Shown one piece after another: positions 25,301 through 34,898 of a DNA stretch of 64,000 nt. The stretch is taken from assembly GCF_024868665.1 (NCBI RefSeq), contig NC_079897.1, positions 5,934,912 to 5,998,911 on the forward strand, in the 5' to 3' direction. Source of the DNA: Triplophysa rosa. Taxonomy: Eukaryota > Chordata > Actinopteri > Cypriniformes > Nemacheilidae. The translations under genes were made by a program, and so were the position numbers. Below the pieces are notes generated by a model. The model saw only the letters and a program-made list of their open reading frames with translations, ran no database searches and was not told the origin of the DNA. The first letter of the stretch is position 1. The number at the start of each line of letters is the position of its first letter.

Positions 25301-28300
25301 AGAAAATTGCCTTTGAAGTTGTTAATCAGGGGCACTGTGGCAGACCATCCACTCACAAAAATAAAGTTTTTATATATTTAAGGTAGGAAATTTACAAAAT
25401 ATTTTCATGGAACATGATCTTTACTTAATATCCTAATGATTTTTGGCATAAAAGAAAAATCAATAATTTTGACCCACACAATGTATTTTTGTCTTTTACT
25501 AAAAATGTTCCTGTGCTACTTAAGACTGGTTTTGTGATCCAGGGTCAAATATATAGGCAAGACAAAAGAGGGATAACGACTCGGTGCAGGTGTGGGTAAT
25601 CAAACACTCAGGGAAAGATAACAAGGAAACGAGAGGGGCGGGGCCAATGACGAGACACTGGAGAGAACGCATATTATTGTCAAAAGGACAATAATATGTT
25701 TCTCTCCACACATAACCAAAGACTTTGTCATGGCTCTGCTACAGGACCAAGAAAAACATGACTAAATGAAGCAGAGCCATGACACATAGCAACAGGAAGG
25801 TTAACCTTGACTATATATTTCAGAAAGATGCATTTCTTAAGTAAAATAGTCAAATTTGCCTTTAATATTACTAATGTATTACTATTTCATAAAAAGCAGT
25901 GAGGCCATGCTACACTGCAAATCTAGTCATGAATGAAGGGATCACACTTTTGTGTGTCAGCCATGACTACATTCACAATATAGGATGACATATTGTATCT
26001 TTCTGCTTAACACGGAGTCATTTTGACAGTACAGCACTAAAATATTCAAAGTTGATTTAGCCAGGTAGCCAACATCCAACCTGATCTCACGGGAATTCAA
26101 AATATTTTAAGAGATGACCAATTCATATGAATTCATACGATGTGAATCGTACATAAACATACAATTATTTGAAAAAAGCAACCTTAACCTAATGTCAATG
26201 TCACAAAAGTAAATCGTACCAAAATGTACTATAAACACGAATTCCCGTGTTAAAACATCTTGTGCTAATCAATATTTTTAGTTTTTTACTCCTTTCACTC
26301 CATGTGTGGCTATACAGTACAACAATCTCGTTCTTACCTTTTTTATTAGCTGAAGAACATTTTTCTGCCACAAAAAAACTTTGTCAACCAGAAACGTTCT
26401 TCGGATGTTACAGGTCAGGGCCGGATTATCCAATGGGCATTATGGGCCCAGGCCAAGGGGCCCATACGAGCTTGGGTCCCAAGCAAGGGGAAGAACATTT
26501 CACATAACAGTGTTTCCGCTATATTCTTTCTGCCGTGCACTTCTCTGGCCCGTGCACATGGAGGTCAAGTCAAGTCAACTTTATCTATATAGCGCTTTTT
26601 ACAATTATCATTGTTACAAAGCATCTGTACATGAGACATATTGACTATAAGCAAAACATTTAAAGTTATACATGTAAAAACAAGAAAAAGGTGAAAACAC
26701 AGAAGACAGACACACCCACATACAAAACACTCCACACACACAATATGCACACGTACTAACACACATAGACACACACACACATACAAATGCAGACACGGAT
26801 GCGCAGACACACGGACACGCACGCACACACACAGACAAGCACGCACACACACAGATACGCACACGCACGCACATACACGCACAGTGAAAAGCACACATTT
26901 AACATAAAGGAGAGAGAAACACAGGTCAAATTTAAACGGACTATAAATTCCTATATGCAATATTAATTAAGTAAAACTTTAAAATTCTAATTCTAACCCA
27001 TCCAGGCAAATAGTACAAAACAGTATGCCAACGTTGGCGAGGAACCCAAAACTCCAATGGAGAAAAAAACCTCAGGAGAACCCAGGCCCAACCAGGGGAT
27101 TCCAGTTCCCTTCTGGCAAAAGCTGCGGCCCTGAACAAGCTCGACAGTGCTTGCACAACAAGGCTAAATAAAAATAAATAAACGTACTAATAAGGTTAAT
27201 TATAGATTTAAGATAATCCTTGATCATCTAATAGCATTTAAGATTTTGTAGTGACATAAAAAACAGTGTTTGTAACTTAGGAAGTCTGTCTCTTGATTTA
27301 ACTTTTACGAGCCCTCTAGCGCAGCGGTTCTCAAACTTTTTCGTTGTAAGGCTCCCTTTGTGTAGAGTGTATCGCTTTGCGGGCCCCCAAATAAAGACTT
27401 CTTTAACTTAATCTTAAACTTAACATTTTTATTTAAACGAAAACATATTCGGTTATACAACATCAATTCTTTTCTCTGGTGGTCTTATTTTGCTTTTGTT
27501 TGATTGCATAAAATCTATGATCAATTTCTATATTTCATAAAATGCCACAAAATCTGTGGCCCCCTGGATACATCTCGGGGGCCCCCAGTTTGAGAACTAC
27601 TGCTCTAGCGGCTTTTGTTCAAAAGAAGCGCATAGCGACCAATATAGCGACTTCTTGGATAAACCTTACATTTCATTCAGTGGGAAAATGTCGCCAGTGT
27701 TGCCCCGCGAGCGCGAGGTCTCTCTTTCCCAGCGCAGGGATCGCCTTCTCTCGGCATCACTCTGTACAGTGAGCAGTAGCTAGAAGCATCACATATAATT
27801 CACCGTACGACAGGTGACTCCTGAATGAAATGAGTAGCCTATGGCGTTTCCAACAACCTGTCACTGTTATCAACTGTTTAGATATATAAACATGAACAAA
27901 GTTCGTCTGTAAATATGCACATGGTTACGTAGTCGGGGGCTGTGTGAAAATAGCCAAAATCACCACTTTTTATAGTGATTTGTTAGATGACGTCGCGTTA
28001 TACTGTAAGTCAGAACTGACAATAGAAATGGAAAATTGTCAATGAGAACGGTTTATTGTTGTAAATATAATATATGAGTTAGAATACCCTCACGTTCTTA
28101 AATCTCAAAAGGTAAGAGTTGTTCTTACATCTATTTGGTGAATTTTATATATCATGATCAGGTCTAACTGCCTTACTTAACCAATATTTAGCCTTCATTA
28201 TTAGAAAATCCACAGTGCTTTTACATACATTGCAAAATGTTTACATACACACAAATATTATGATGTCGTAATACAGGTATATAGGCTAAAGAAGTATAGG

Positions 28301-31300
28301 CTACTTATAATAGTCATTAATGCCGTTTAACACATTACTCGCTTACATAAGGACGTGAGTCACGAGGTGCTTCTTACACAAGTAAAGTTTTACAAATTGA
28401 CAAATTATAGGCCCAATCATTGACAAAGACTGCCCGTTTATTCTTAGAAAAAATTAAGATGTTAATAGGAAAAAATCTGAGCATTGCACTTAAGAATATT
28501 ATTAAGAACATCCTATCATTTATCTTAAAAAGTTATTATATTTTCTCTTAAGAGCAGTTTTGTGAATCCGGCGTGTTTGTGTGTGAATTATGGAAGAATC
28601 TGATAGAACTGAATTGGTAGAGGTGTGGTAGTGTGTGCTGCTTGCATATGCCAGTGAGTTACAGTATGCTGGGAAATGTCTTAATATTGTTGTTACTGGA
28701 AAGCATTGTTGCTATCATGTGGTGTAAATCCTGTATGATGGAGGATGTGTACAGGTGTTGAATTGTCCTTCAAGGTTGTGATCATAGTTTGTAATTTGTC
28801 AATGTAATCCTGTATAAGATAGAGGTGTTTCCTACAAAAAGTACCCTATAATTAAAAACTTTATTGATGGCATGTGTGTGTTTGGGGGCCTTTGATTTCT
28901 TAATCCGGGCCTGTTAAAGGTTCCTTGTGTAACCATTTAGACAAAAAAATGGCATCATGAACAGAAGCACCTTTATTTTTAAGAGTGTGCGACGCTTCCT
29001 TACCAAGACTAATACAATACTGAATCTCTTGAATAGCCAAGTCTCTAGTCTACAAATAATGTCAAGGTCAAATATGGGTCATGTGAACCCTTTCAGAGAA
29101 ACAACACATTGCAGTTCATACTCATGACTTCAGACTATTGTGAAGAGAAGACCATATAAACATGCAAAATGTGCTGCTACACACAGTCCAATGCTACAAA
29201 TGTAACAGTTAGCCTATCTTATGGTTTACTTAAATATACATATTTGCCACTTTAAATACCTTATTAAAGTATTTTAAACACATCTTTTTACATTTCTGGA
29301 ATTTCACCTGTAGAAGAGGCTTAAAGAAAATCAAAGCTCTCGAACTCTTTCATCAGAAAATGGCATATCATCGATAAAAAAAACACCAATCACTGAAATT
29401 TTCCTGTAGTGAATAATTGAACACACATTCATGTCCCATTTCTTATTCTCTCTCTCGAGGCATAGAGGATAATTTAAGATCTATTCTAAGAGTATGGGAG
29501 AGCCTAGCAAATAACCAATCACAATCCCTTGCAATTTCAACCTGCGTGGCTCTACTTTCCATTTCAATTCAGAGATCAGAGAAAACGGGTATGAATATTC
29601 AGTAAATATTAAGCTCTGGAGACTGACTCCTGCTCATTTTCAGAGTCTATATCTTGTGAAATTATATAATGAAGTCTTGTTCCAAATTAGACTGTAAACC
29701 TACAATTGTGATGAGCTTCACAGGATTTCACAAATCAATCCATCCACATTTACACCAGTTTTAAAAAATGCTGCAATGTCAATGGATTTTACTGTGGTAA
29801 AGCTTTTCAGTAGTGTATAAAATACAGGCAAACTACATGCAAAATACTTTGTATTTGTATCGGACGGCTAACACAATTAAAGCAGTCACAATTACTATAA
29901 TGTGTAGTGTAAGAAATAAATAGAAACAGAACTCCCGCGATACACAAACCAGGCCAAAGAATGAACCAGTTTGAAGGTCTAAATTCAAAGCCCCAAATCT
30001 GTCATGCTGTGGTGTAACAGGAAAGGCCAGAGTCTCTGAAGAGAGAGAGCAAAAAGTGGAGAGGGACCAGCCTGCGCAAGACGCCTGAAGACAAATTGGT
30101 GGACCTGGACCCAAGTAGGGTGTTGCATAACTGAAAGCAGGACCCTGAAGAGAGAAGACAGAAGCACTGCTGCTAGCCATCTCCAGAGAGCATCATCTGA
30201 CTGCAAAATCCACAGAGGATAAGCCGAAAGTGGGCTTTTAGGCCTGAAGAAAGAAACGCTTCCCTTCTTGTGAGAGATTAGTCGCCTCTGGCTACTAAGA
30301 GGGAAATATGCAAAGATATTCCGAGTGTTGTAAATCTGCTGCTCTGGTGTTTTAAAGAGGCTACAGTGTGGTGGGCCACTTGAGAGACCCATTCCTTATG
30401 ATGTTCATTAATGTGGAGACACTGCATTGGACGTGACGGATTAAGAGGTCAAGAGATTCAACCAACACGATCAAGATAACCAACCATTGGTTCTAAACCA
30501 TTTAAAATCATTATTTTCAATTGCAGCATACATATAAATATAAATTCAACAGGAAGCAGGTTTGCAGGTTGCAGGTTTACATGAATACACCTACTGATAA
30601 AATGTATACCTTAAATGCACTGCAAGGCAGTCTGGATAAAAGCATCGGTAAAATGCATAAATGTAAAAAAACTATAAAACAAACAAGCCAACTTTAAAGC
30701 ATTTTCATCTGAAAAAATAACATTTTGTCATCATTTACTTTTCATAATTTTAGCTTTTAACTTTTATTTGTATCGTGTGCATTAAATTAGCTTTTGACAT
30801 ATTTTTAAACTTTTACAATGCAAAATAAATGTTGTATGTTTGTAGTCTGGTCATTTAAAGGTCCAGTGTATGAAATTTAGCGGCATCTAGTGGTGAGGTT
30901 GCGAACTGCAACCAACAGCTCACTCCACACCTACCTTCCAAACACTATGGTGGCTGACACAGGACAAAGATGTTGTCACATTTCCGCTTCTTTGCAGAAG
31001 GAGATAATGTATTTATGAAACGCACTCTGCAGTTTGTCAGTTTAGGGATACTGTAGAAACAACATGGCAAATTCCATGCAACGGAACCCGCGGTGTATGT
31101 AGATAAAATAGCTCATTCTAAGGTAATAAAAAGCATAACGCTTCATTATGTAAGGTCTTTATACACCTCTGAAAACATAGTTATGTATATTATATTGCAT
31201 TTCTGTCAATAGATCCTCCAAAAAATGTCACATTGCACCTTAGTGTTAAAGTGTTAAAAAAAATCCTCATTAGGGAGGGTATTCCCTTCCACATAATAAA

Positions 31301-34288
31301 ATCATACAAATTTTAGTGACATGAAAGTAAATAAAAACAGAATTTGTATTTTAGGGCAAACTATCCCTTAAAGGAAATTTCATATCAAAATCAAAATAGT
31401 GTTATTTTTTACTCATGCGTCGAAGTGCTCTCGTGAACGCGCACTCTAGACTGACAAGACAGAGGAGAATATATAGATTAAAGTCGTTATTTTGGTTTGT
31501 TTTTCGCACAAAGTATTATCGTCGTTTCAAAAAAATTTAACGATGTCTTTAGTACTTTTCTGGACCTTGACAACAACTATAACCATGATGTCTATGAGGA
31601 GGCCTGGAAATCTCTCGGATGTCATCTAAAATACCTTTATTTGTGTTCTGAAGACGCCGGGAGGTCTTAAAACATGTTGAACTGCATGTGGGTGAGTAAA
31701 AAATAACACAATTTTGATTTTGAGATGAACTTTTCCTTTAACTGTGATATTTTAAGTAGGACAAGGTGGATGAAAAAACAAGTTTGTTATTATAATAGGC
31801 ACCTCTCTCCCATTAGTGTGGAGTGGGTTTATTTAGAAACAATATTGCCTGAAAACCTTGGAGCCCACTGTGGTAGTTTTGCCACATTTTGTGAAAGTAA
31901 TAATGTATACACCAGAGGGGATAACAGGCTGCTCTCCCTTCCTCACATTAATTTTGTTAATAGAGATGTTGGCTGGGTAAAGGGCAGACTTCCTAAAATG
32001 GCTCCCCATCTGGATTACCTTTATTCTCGGGTTGACTCAGACTGTGTCAAAATACAAAAAATATGTGACTTTTTAAAAATAATTGATGGCGTAGAAAGAT
32101 CTCTAAAGAAATTAACACCGCATCAAAATGGCATGTGCATTAAACAAAATATTCGTTTTGAGTGAACTATTTCAGTAACTACTAAAAAATAGTTACTGTA
32201 CATGCATACACTCTTAAAAATAAAGTTGAATCACGATGCCATAGAAAGGGCCATTTTTTGGTTGAATGGTCCCAATAAAAACCTTTAATATCCGAAGAAC
32301 CTTTCTGTTTCACAACATATACAGTACATACACATGATATAAAAACTCTGTCGATGTACTTCATGTTAACCAAAATGAATGCTTAAAGCATTAACCACTA
32401 TATTTATGAAAGACTCCATATGGTGTCCTAATATGCATGCGTGTGTTCCTTTTCCGCTACTGTATGTGCATTTTATGTGATAAATGAGGTGCGAAAGCAT
32501 ATAAAAACCAGAGCTAAGCAACATGCCGGGCAAGTGTAAAACAATCCATCTTAAAACGTGTTATACATTTTCACAGCCTGATACATCAACAGCAGGTAAA
32601 CAGGGCAGCGTTATTTACAATTACGCAACACTAAAAACAAAGATCCTCAACCTTACGTCATCACAGGTCTATATATAAAACAGCAAATACAGCACCCAAA
32701 CGAATGCTGAAAAAGTGGATTTTTGGAGGAACCCACAGGAAGCGAGTCCTACTTCTGGGGCAAACCTGGTATAAGAAGCCATTTGTCTGGGATAATAAAG
32801 TAATAAAGCCCAGTGAGAAGCCAGCTGGAGGGAAGGAGAAGTAGACCAGCCTCACCTCACAGCACCCAGCAATGACATTTGGATCTCACAAAGAAACAAA
32901 GGAGTTCATAGTACTGTAAGAGCCACTGAGGCAGTCACAACAAAACACACACACAGCAGGATTTTTAGGACAGGTGTGCAGGCGAGTGACAGAGATAATG
33001 GGTGTGGTGGTCTCCTGAAGCTGGGCATTCAGGTTTGGTGGCAGCACTCTGCGTGTGACGGGTTCAGAAGATGGCAAACAGCTGCGATGGACTAACAAGC
33101 AAAAAGTTCAGGGCCAAAGCAACATTGACCTGTGGCATGACGCCACTCGCCTGCGGGCAGCTCAAATATGGCGCTCTTCCTAATTGGCTTTCATTTCCAC
33201 CTCCATATCAGACAGTGGCGGACCAATCAGAATCAAGTATTCCAGCAGGCCGAGTGATAAACCCATAGAATAAACACAGATAAATATTTGTTATATTCTT
33301 GGTCAAGAGCAGTACCTTTATAAAGTAAGTCATGCTGGTGTGGGAAGTCTGTGTAAGAAATAATATTGCCATGATCGCCAATCAAGCACCCAGTGCATCC
33401 TGACCAACAATTCATTTTTTTCCTGGCATATTTTTATCAAACACAAACCTGCTGTGTAAGACTTAAGTCAGCTGTAAAGCTATGAATCAACTTTACATAT
33501 TCCACTACACATCCACATAATGCCAATAAGGACCCAGATGCTTATGTGTCATACGTATAAGTAAAAGATCCCACAAACTGATACATTTTGCCTTCTAATA
33601 AAAGCATAATACGAATGATCTTACACCATTTATGATCATAAAGAATTTCAAATGAACTCATAGTAACATGAATTTTTAAGATTTTAGACAGCTAAGCCTT
33701 GACAAAGATCAATGCTGCTCCCTGGTGGTTGAAAAGAGAAGTGAATTTTGTAAACATGATAGCAGTAATTCCTTTATTTATTTTAGCAGATCATAAGATA
33801 TTCTTTTTATTAAATGTCTCAGCTTATCCATCATACTAAAGTATATGCACAAAATGGAGATTTCCAGTTGCTTGTTTTTTTAATGTATTGCAGAAAGTAC
33901 ACCTAGGTTTATATCAACCCATCATAAAATACTAAATTAATATAAGGCAAATATTTTAGACATAGACTCACTATCAACTGTCAGCTACAGTGTACAGGTG
34001 TACAGTCCATGAATAATGTCACATGAGGAAGATGTGGTTCTTCACATTAAACAGGGATAGTAATTTTACCCCTGTGGTCAGTTTGCTAGACCCCTGCAGC
34101 TGAAAAATGAAATTGAATAGGACTCACAGTTTATCTATTTCTTTTGCCTTTGTGTCTTCAACAAGGTACACGGTGCCAAAGCTTCCTCTCCCAAGTCTTT
34201 GCTTGATGATGTATCTGTTAGCTATTAGTCTGCTGAGGTCAGGTCTGACAGGACGACTGTGTGCCGGACACTCACGAAATCTGGGCAT
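3492..34288 (-). CDS. nek11: NIMA-related serine/threonine kinase Nek11 (3' end outside window)
   Basis: NEK11 is a NIMA-family kinase linked in mammals to the S/G2-M DNA-damage checkpoint. Eleven coding exons join in phase to give about 432 codons: 34128-34288, 21512-21677, 16508-16626, 16225-16289, 15413-15539, 8655-8804, 8353-8431, 5726-5811, 4533-4652, 3854-3947 and 3492-3621. All have GT donors and AG acceptors. The glycine loop (GRGSFGTVYLVED), the lysine in LKVLKEI, HRDLK, DFG and TGTPYYMSPEAL are all present, so the kinase looks active. A basic linker similar to mammalian NEK11 follows (SEVQKMSPRERMRLRKLQ). Human NEK11 is about 645 residues, so roughly the last third lies to the left of the window or was not recognised. 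The start ATG at 34286-34288 was chosen because MPRFRE leads directly into the conserved LIANRYIIKQRLG. Introns hold large transposon insertions. Identification is from recalled family sequence. Confidence 0.92.
3854..3947 (-). CDS. nek11: nek11 exon: coiled-coil linker
   Basis: 94 nt encoding KQIVEEKYQENHLRMQENKS, then KNFHKVNVDVLK. This matches the NEK11 VEEKYEEN region. Donor GTAGCC, phase 0 at the end. Confidence 0.9.
4533..4652 (-). CDS. nek11: nek11 exon: basic linker
   Basis: 120 nt encoding QKKVHLQTLRERSEVQKMSP, then RERMRLRKLQAADEKAKKL. This is highly characteristic of NEK11. Two AG acceptors sit 4 bp apart (4653 and 4649); only the upstream one keeps frame with the preceding exon. 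Confidence 0.9.
5726..5811 (-). CDS. nek11: nek11 exon: post-kinase helix
   Basis: 86 nt flanked by TTTAG and GTAAGT. It encodes SMKHKFSSLTLQERSMGEER then DTSQILRAL. Similarity is modest, but it lines up with the mammalian segment before QKRIHLQTL, and its length restores the phase between the exons at 8353 and 4652, which supports it. Confidence 0.72.
6009..6568. mobile_element. Candidate hAT-type MITE (560 bp)
   Basis: The left end TAGGGCTCTCACA and the right end TGTGGCAGCCCTA form inverted repeats with mismatches. The 8-bp flanks match poorly (CGAAGTAC against AAACATAC), so the assignment rests on the termini alone. Confidence 0.45.
7298..7351. repeat. (CT)27 microsatellite
   Basis: 54 bp of uninterrupted CT in a nek11 intron. 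It creates spurious Arg-Glu repeat reading frames on the minus strand. Confidence 0.97.
7763..7793. repeat. (CTAC)n microsatellite
   Basis: A short run of CTAC units with one interruption, non-coding. Confidence 0.85.
8353..8431 (-). CDS. nek11: nek11 exon: end of kinase domain
   Basis: 79 nt beginning with the split Ser codon and encoding MLEKDSSCRILASNALKSPL then IEQSLQ. Donor GTGAGG. This closes the kinase C-lobe (the MLxKDPxxR family signature). Confidence 0.87.
8655..8804 (-). CDS. nek11: nek11 exon: kinase C-lobe (helix F-G)
   Basis: 150 nt encoding SLGCILYEMCCLAHAFDGQ, then NFLDVVLKIVEGPTPSLPE and ending LNSLMQ. The strong match to NEK11 makes this one of the anchor exons. The donor is GTACC. 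Confidence 0.93.
8805..10059. other. Unassigned nek11 intron sequence
   Basis: Only chance ORFs are visible. A CpG-rich patch at about 9340-9480 holds words such as GCGCATGCGC and may be a repeat fragment; I could not bound it. Confidence 0.4.
10060..10131. repeat. (CA)n microsatellite
   Basis: An imperfect CA run with CG interruptions, about 72 bp. Confidence 0.95.
10540..10826 (+). repeat. Dispersed fish SINE-like repeat
   Basis: The unit runs from ATTCAATTATTTGTCAAGTA through GCCCGGGGAGCA and TTGCTCAAGGGCACCTCA to ACCATTAGACCACGACTG. I recognise it as a very common teleost interspersed repeat with a tRNA-like 3' portion (GGTTCGATCC). Strand and exact ends are approximate. Confidence 0.6.
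10875..11334. mobile_element. Non-autonomous hAT element (460 bp)
   Basis: Perfect ~19-bp inverted termini TAGGGATGTAACGATTCAC. A perfect 8-bp target duplication GTAGTAAC lies at 10867-10874 and 11335-11342. No transposase ORF. Termini and duplication length are diagnostic of hAT. Confidence 0.93.
11445..11935 (-). mobile_element. 5'-truncated L2-like LINE, 3' end
   Basis: On the minus strand the reading frame from 11908 encodes the C-terminal end of a CR1/L2-clade ORF2 (AYRTITGSAPTYFHTLL, SWWNILPNSVRSTTSL, TLKKLLKTHLF). It is followed by the conserved 3' tail whose complement reads TTAGCAGACGCTTTTATCCA at about 11468, then TTTACA-type repeats. Only the last ~80 codons remain, as usual for 5'-truncated insertions. 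Confidence 0.8.
13698..14101 (+). mobile_element. TRIM-like miniature LTR retrotransposon
   Basis: Two direct repeats at 13698-13883 (186 bp) and 13927-14101 (175 bp) both start TGTAACG and end CCGGTTACA, that is TG...CA with inverted TGTAAC/GTTACA ends. The 4-bp duplication CAAG flanks the pair (13694-13697, 14102-14105). Only 43 bp lie between them: a primer-site-like TGGTGCCGTGACCCGGAT one base after LTR1, and a purine-rich TTTAGGGGGGTGAG ending at LTR2. The LTRs differ by roughly 8 substitutions and an 11-bp gap that removes the GGTTCAAGG of LTR1. No coding capacity, so it would have to move in trans. Confidence 0.82.
13885..13902 (+). promoter_or_regulatory. Primer-binding site, tRNA-His-like
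   Basis: TGGTGCCGTGACCCGGAT is complementary to the 3' end of vertebrate tRNA-His including CCA as I recall it (17 of 18 positions). It starts 1 nt after the LTR, the usual place for reverse-transcription priming. Confidence 0.65.
15413..15539 (-). CDS. nek11: nek11 exon: DFG and activation segment
   Basis: 127 nt encoding GDFGVSCLLVGSCDLATTF, then TGTPYYMSPEALSHKGYD and SKSDIW. DFG and the APE-equivalent SPE are intact. The exon lies just downstream, in gene orientation, of the hAT insertion that ends at 15359 on the plus strand, leaving only about 50 bp between the donor and the transposon end. Confidence 0.93.
16225..16289 (-). CDS. nek11: nek11 exon: catalytic loop
   Basis: 65 nt encoding RILHRDLKTKNIFLRNN followed by IVKI, with the catalytic HRDLK and the metal-binding Asn. 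It ends one base into the Gly codon that precedes DFG. Confidence 0.93.
16508..16626 (-). CDS. nek11: nek11 exon: kinase helix D-E region
   Basis: 119 nt encoding DRDLDCKLEELKNTGRTLSE...QVCEWFSQMLLGVHYIHQ and ending in a split Arg codon, just before the HRD catalytic loop. A CT-rich stretch lies upstream in the polypyrimidine tract. Confidence 0.9.
16627..19697. other. Unassigned nek11 intron sequence
   Basis: AT-rich sequence with chance ORFs. At 18996-19165 a piece resembling a common fish repeat (ATGACTTTCCTGTCACTACA) is present, followed by CA-rich sequence. Nothing else is supported. Confidence 0.4.
19698..19985. repeat. Fish MITE family M copy
   Basis: Carries the family words ATCATTTACTCACCC, CTGTATGACTTC and ACATTGGCCCTCATTGACTT, and a decayed inverted right end. 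This DNA-transposon-derived family ends in TTAAAGGGATAGTTCACCC and its complement. Confidence 0.65.
20603..20890. repeat. Fish MITE family M copy
   Basis: Starts TTAAAGGGATAGTTCACCC, followed by TCATTTACTCGCCTTCGTGT and CAAACCTGTATGACTTTC. The right end is decayed. Confidence 0.75.
21512..21677 (-). CDS. nek11: nek11 exon: catalytic lysine, helix C, hinge
   Basis: 166 nt. It starts by completing the split Leu codon and reads KVLKEIPVGDLKPNE, with the ATP-binding lysine, then QLLSQLNHPAILKFYTSF and FCIITEYCE up to the hinge. The frame closes exactly with both neighbouring exons. Confidence 0.92.
22780..23068. repeat. Fish MITE family M copy
   Basis: Contains GAAGAATGCTTGTAACC, CATTGACTACCATAG and a right end TAGGTGAATTGTTCTTTTAA, close to the copy in the ptpn23 intron at 62930-63350. 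Confidence 0.65.
23069..24784. other. Unassigned nek11 intron sequence
   Basis: No gene, RNA or bounded repeat recognised on either strand. Confidence 0.4.
24785..25784 (-). mobile_element. Solo LTR, family A, copy 2, with nested insertion
   Basis: Ends TGTCA...TGACA with 6-bp direct repeat CATAGC (24779-24784, 25785-25790). Shares with 2443-3047 the words AAGGGGTTAAC, GAGAGGGGCGGGGCCA and the terminal CATGACAC. It is 1000 bp because 431 bp (25117-25547) are inserted in it. Two copies with separate 6-bp duplications support a true LTR family. Confidence 0.68.
25117..25547. mobile_element. DNA transposon with ~27-bp inverted repeats nested in solo LTR
   Basis: The left end TGACCCTGGACAACAAAACC and the right end (complement TGACCCTGGATCACAAAACC) are inverted repeats with few mismatches. 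It is inserted where copy 1 of the LTR reads TTATATAGG; TATAT-like words occur on both sides. 431 bp, non-coding. I recall this family as very widespread in fish. Confidence 0.85.
26565..27200. repeat. Dispersed fish repeat with CA-rich core
   Basis: Starts AAGTCAACTTTATCTATATA and includes GGAGAAAAAAACCTCAGGAG and AGGGGATTCCAGTTCCC, words I know from a common teleost interspersed repeat. The interior (26700-26885) is a CA-rich low-complexity run that yields false Cys/Val-rich frames on the minus strand. Confidence 0.65.
27322..27602. mobile_element. hAT MITE (281 bp) nested in hAT
   Basis: Termini CAGCGGTTCTCAAACT and (complement) CAGTAGTTCTCAAACT with perfect 8-bp duplication CTCTAGCG (27314-27321, 27603-27610). 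Confidence 0.93.
28922..30690. other. Unassigned nek11 intron sequence
   Basis: A minus-strand stretch at 29833-30392 has overlapping open frames of 115 and 135 codons with no motif I know. The frames compete with each other, so coding is doubtful. Confidence 0.35.
30853..31245. mobile_element. Fish short interspersed element nested in family M remnant
   Basis: Begins AAAGGTCCAGTGTATGAAAT and ends TCACATTGCACCTTA, as in a common teleost repeat. Flanking words TCATCATTTACTT (30729) and GGGCAAACTATCCCTTA (about 31356) look like two halves of a family M copy. Confidence 0.55.
31371..31740. mobile_element. MITE with ~30-bp inverted repeats (370 bp)
   Basis: The left end TTAAAGGAAATTTCATATCA and the right end (complement TTAAAGGAAAAGTTCATCTC) are inverted repeats continuing through AAAATCAAAAT. 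It abuts the family M remnant. Confidence 0.75.
31725..32165 (+). CDS. Unrecognised 146-codon ORF
   Basis: An open frame on the plus strand, antisense inside the large first nek11 intron. The product has no signal peptide, membrane segment or motif known to me; a C-terminal stretch (VKIQKICDFLKIIDGVERSL) is amphipathic-looking. The first few codons lie in the right end of the adjacent MITE, so the ATG may be accidental. It could be a decayed transposon frame. Confidence 0.2.
   Translation: MNFSFNCDILSRTRWMKKQVCYYNRHLSPISVEWVYLETILPENLGAHCGSFATFCESNNVYTRGDNRLLSLPHINFVNRDVGWVKGRLPKMAPHLDYLYSRVDSDCVKIQKICDFLKIIDGVERSLKKLTPHQNGMCIKQNIRFE
32205..32320. repeat. Dispersed fish repeat fragment
   Basis: CACTCTTAAAAATAAAGTTG followed by AGAACCTTTCTGTTTCACAA is a frequent teleost repeat word order. 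Confidence 0.5.
32321..34127. other. Unassigned nek11 intron sequence
   Basis: I see no gene, RNA or bounded repeat. Confidence 0.4.
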
Positions 34289-34316
34289 TTTTCTGTCATG
34301 AATTTAGTGTCGCCAA
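34128..34316 (-). CDS. nek11: nek11 first coding exon (start codon and glycine loop)
   Basis: The acceptor ends at 34317 and the donor GTGAGT starts at 34127. The coding part is 34128-34288 (161 nt, phase 2 at its end). It encodes the N-terminus through the P-loop GRGSFGTVYL and ends in ...AKEIDKL, the last codon being split with the next exon. Bases 34289-34316 are 5' UTR with an extra out-of-frame ATG at 34297-34299. Confidence 0.88.
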
Positions 34317-34898
34317 CTGCCAAAAGACAAAGGTTGAGTGAGAGTAAATATTAAAAAGTTTAGAATTATTAGGCTGAATTATTTTTAACTGAATTTCCCT
34401 GTGTGCAACAAACAAATAAGGAAACACAGCTTTTTTCCATTTTGAAGAAAATAACAAAAGAAAAAGTCAAGTAAATATAAAGATAAAAAGCCCCTTAGGG
34501 AGAAAGTAAACGTAAAGATTTAAGGGAGAAAGTAAACGTAAAGATTTAAGGGCGAAGTGATATTTGAGAAATAATGTAGAAGCCAAGAACAAACAAATCA
34601 CGTGTAATTTATTTCTCCCATTCTCCCTCAAGTAATACCCACTAACACTATTGTTTTAATTACAACATCATAAAATCAACCCTTCGTTTAACACTGGGTG
34701 AATTTAGCTCGCTTTGCTTTGCAATGCGACCTATACAACATACCAAACCCTGATACAGTGAGTTATGATAGTAAAACGTCAGACGATAGCACGATGAAGC
34801 GATGATATTGTTACAAAGAGCAACCAAATAAAAGTGTCCATTTCACTGTTAAACAATAGAAAAAAATAATAATTAAATGTGATGCAGTTTTTCCTCAC

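Larger units (their letters stand above)
26416..28913. mobile_element. hAT element (2.5 kb) with nested repeats
   Basis: The left end CAGGGCCGGATTA and the right end (complement CAGGCCCGGATTA) are inverted. The flanks TTACAGGT (26408-26415) and TTAAAGGT (28914-28921) match at 7 of 8. No transposase frame. Contains two later insertions listed separately. Confidence 0.8.

Noticed and set aside
26565..26960. 131-codon Cys/Val-rich minus-strand frame
   Set aside because: Comes from the CA-rich core of a dispersed repeat.
29833..30392. Candidate exon or gene on the minus strand
   Set aside because: Two long frames compete, no motif, no fit to nek11 phase or protein.
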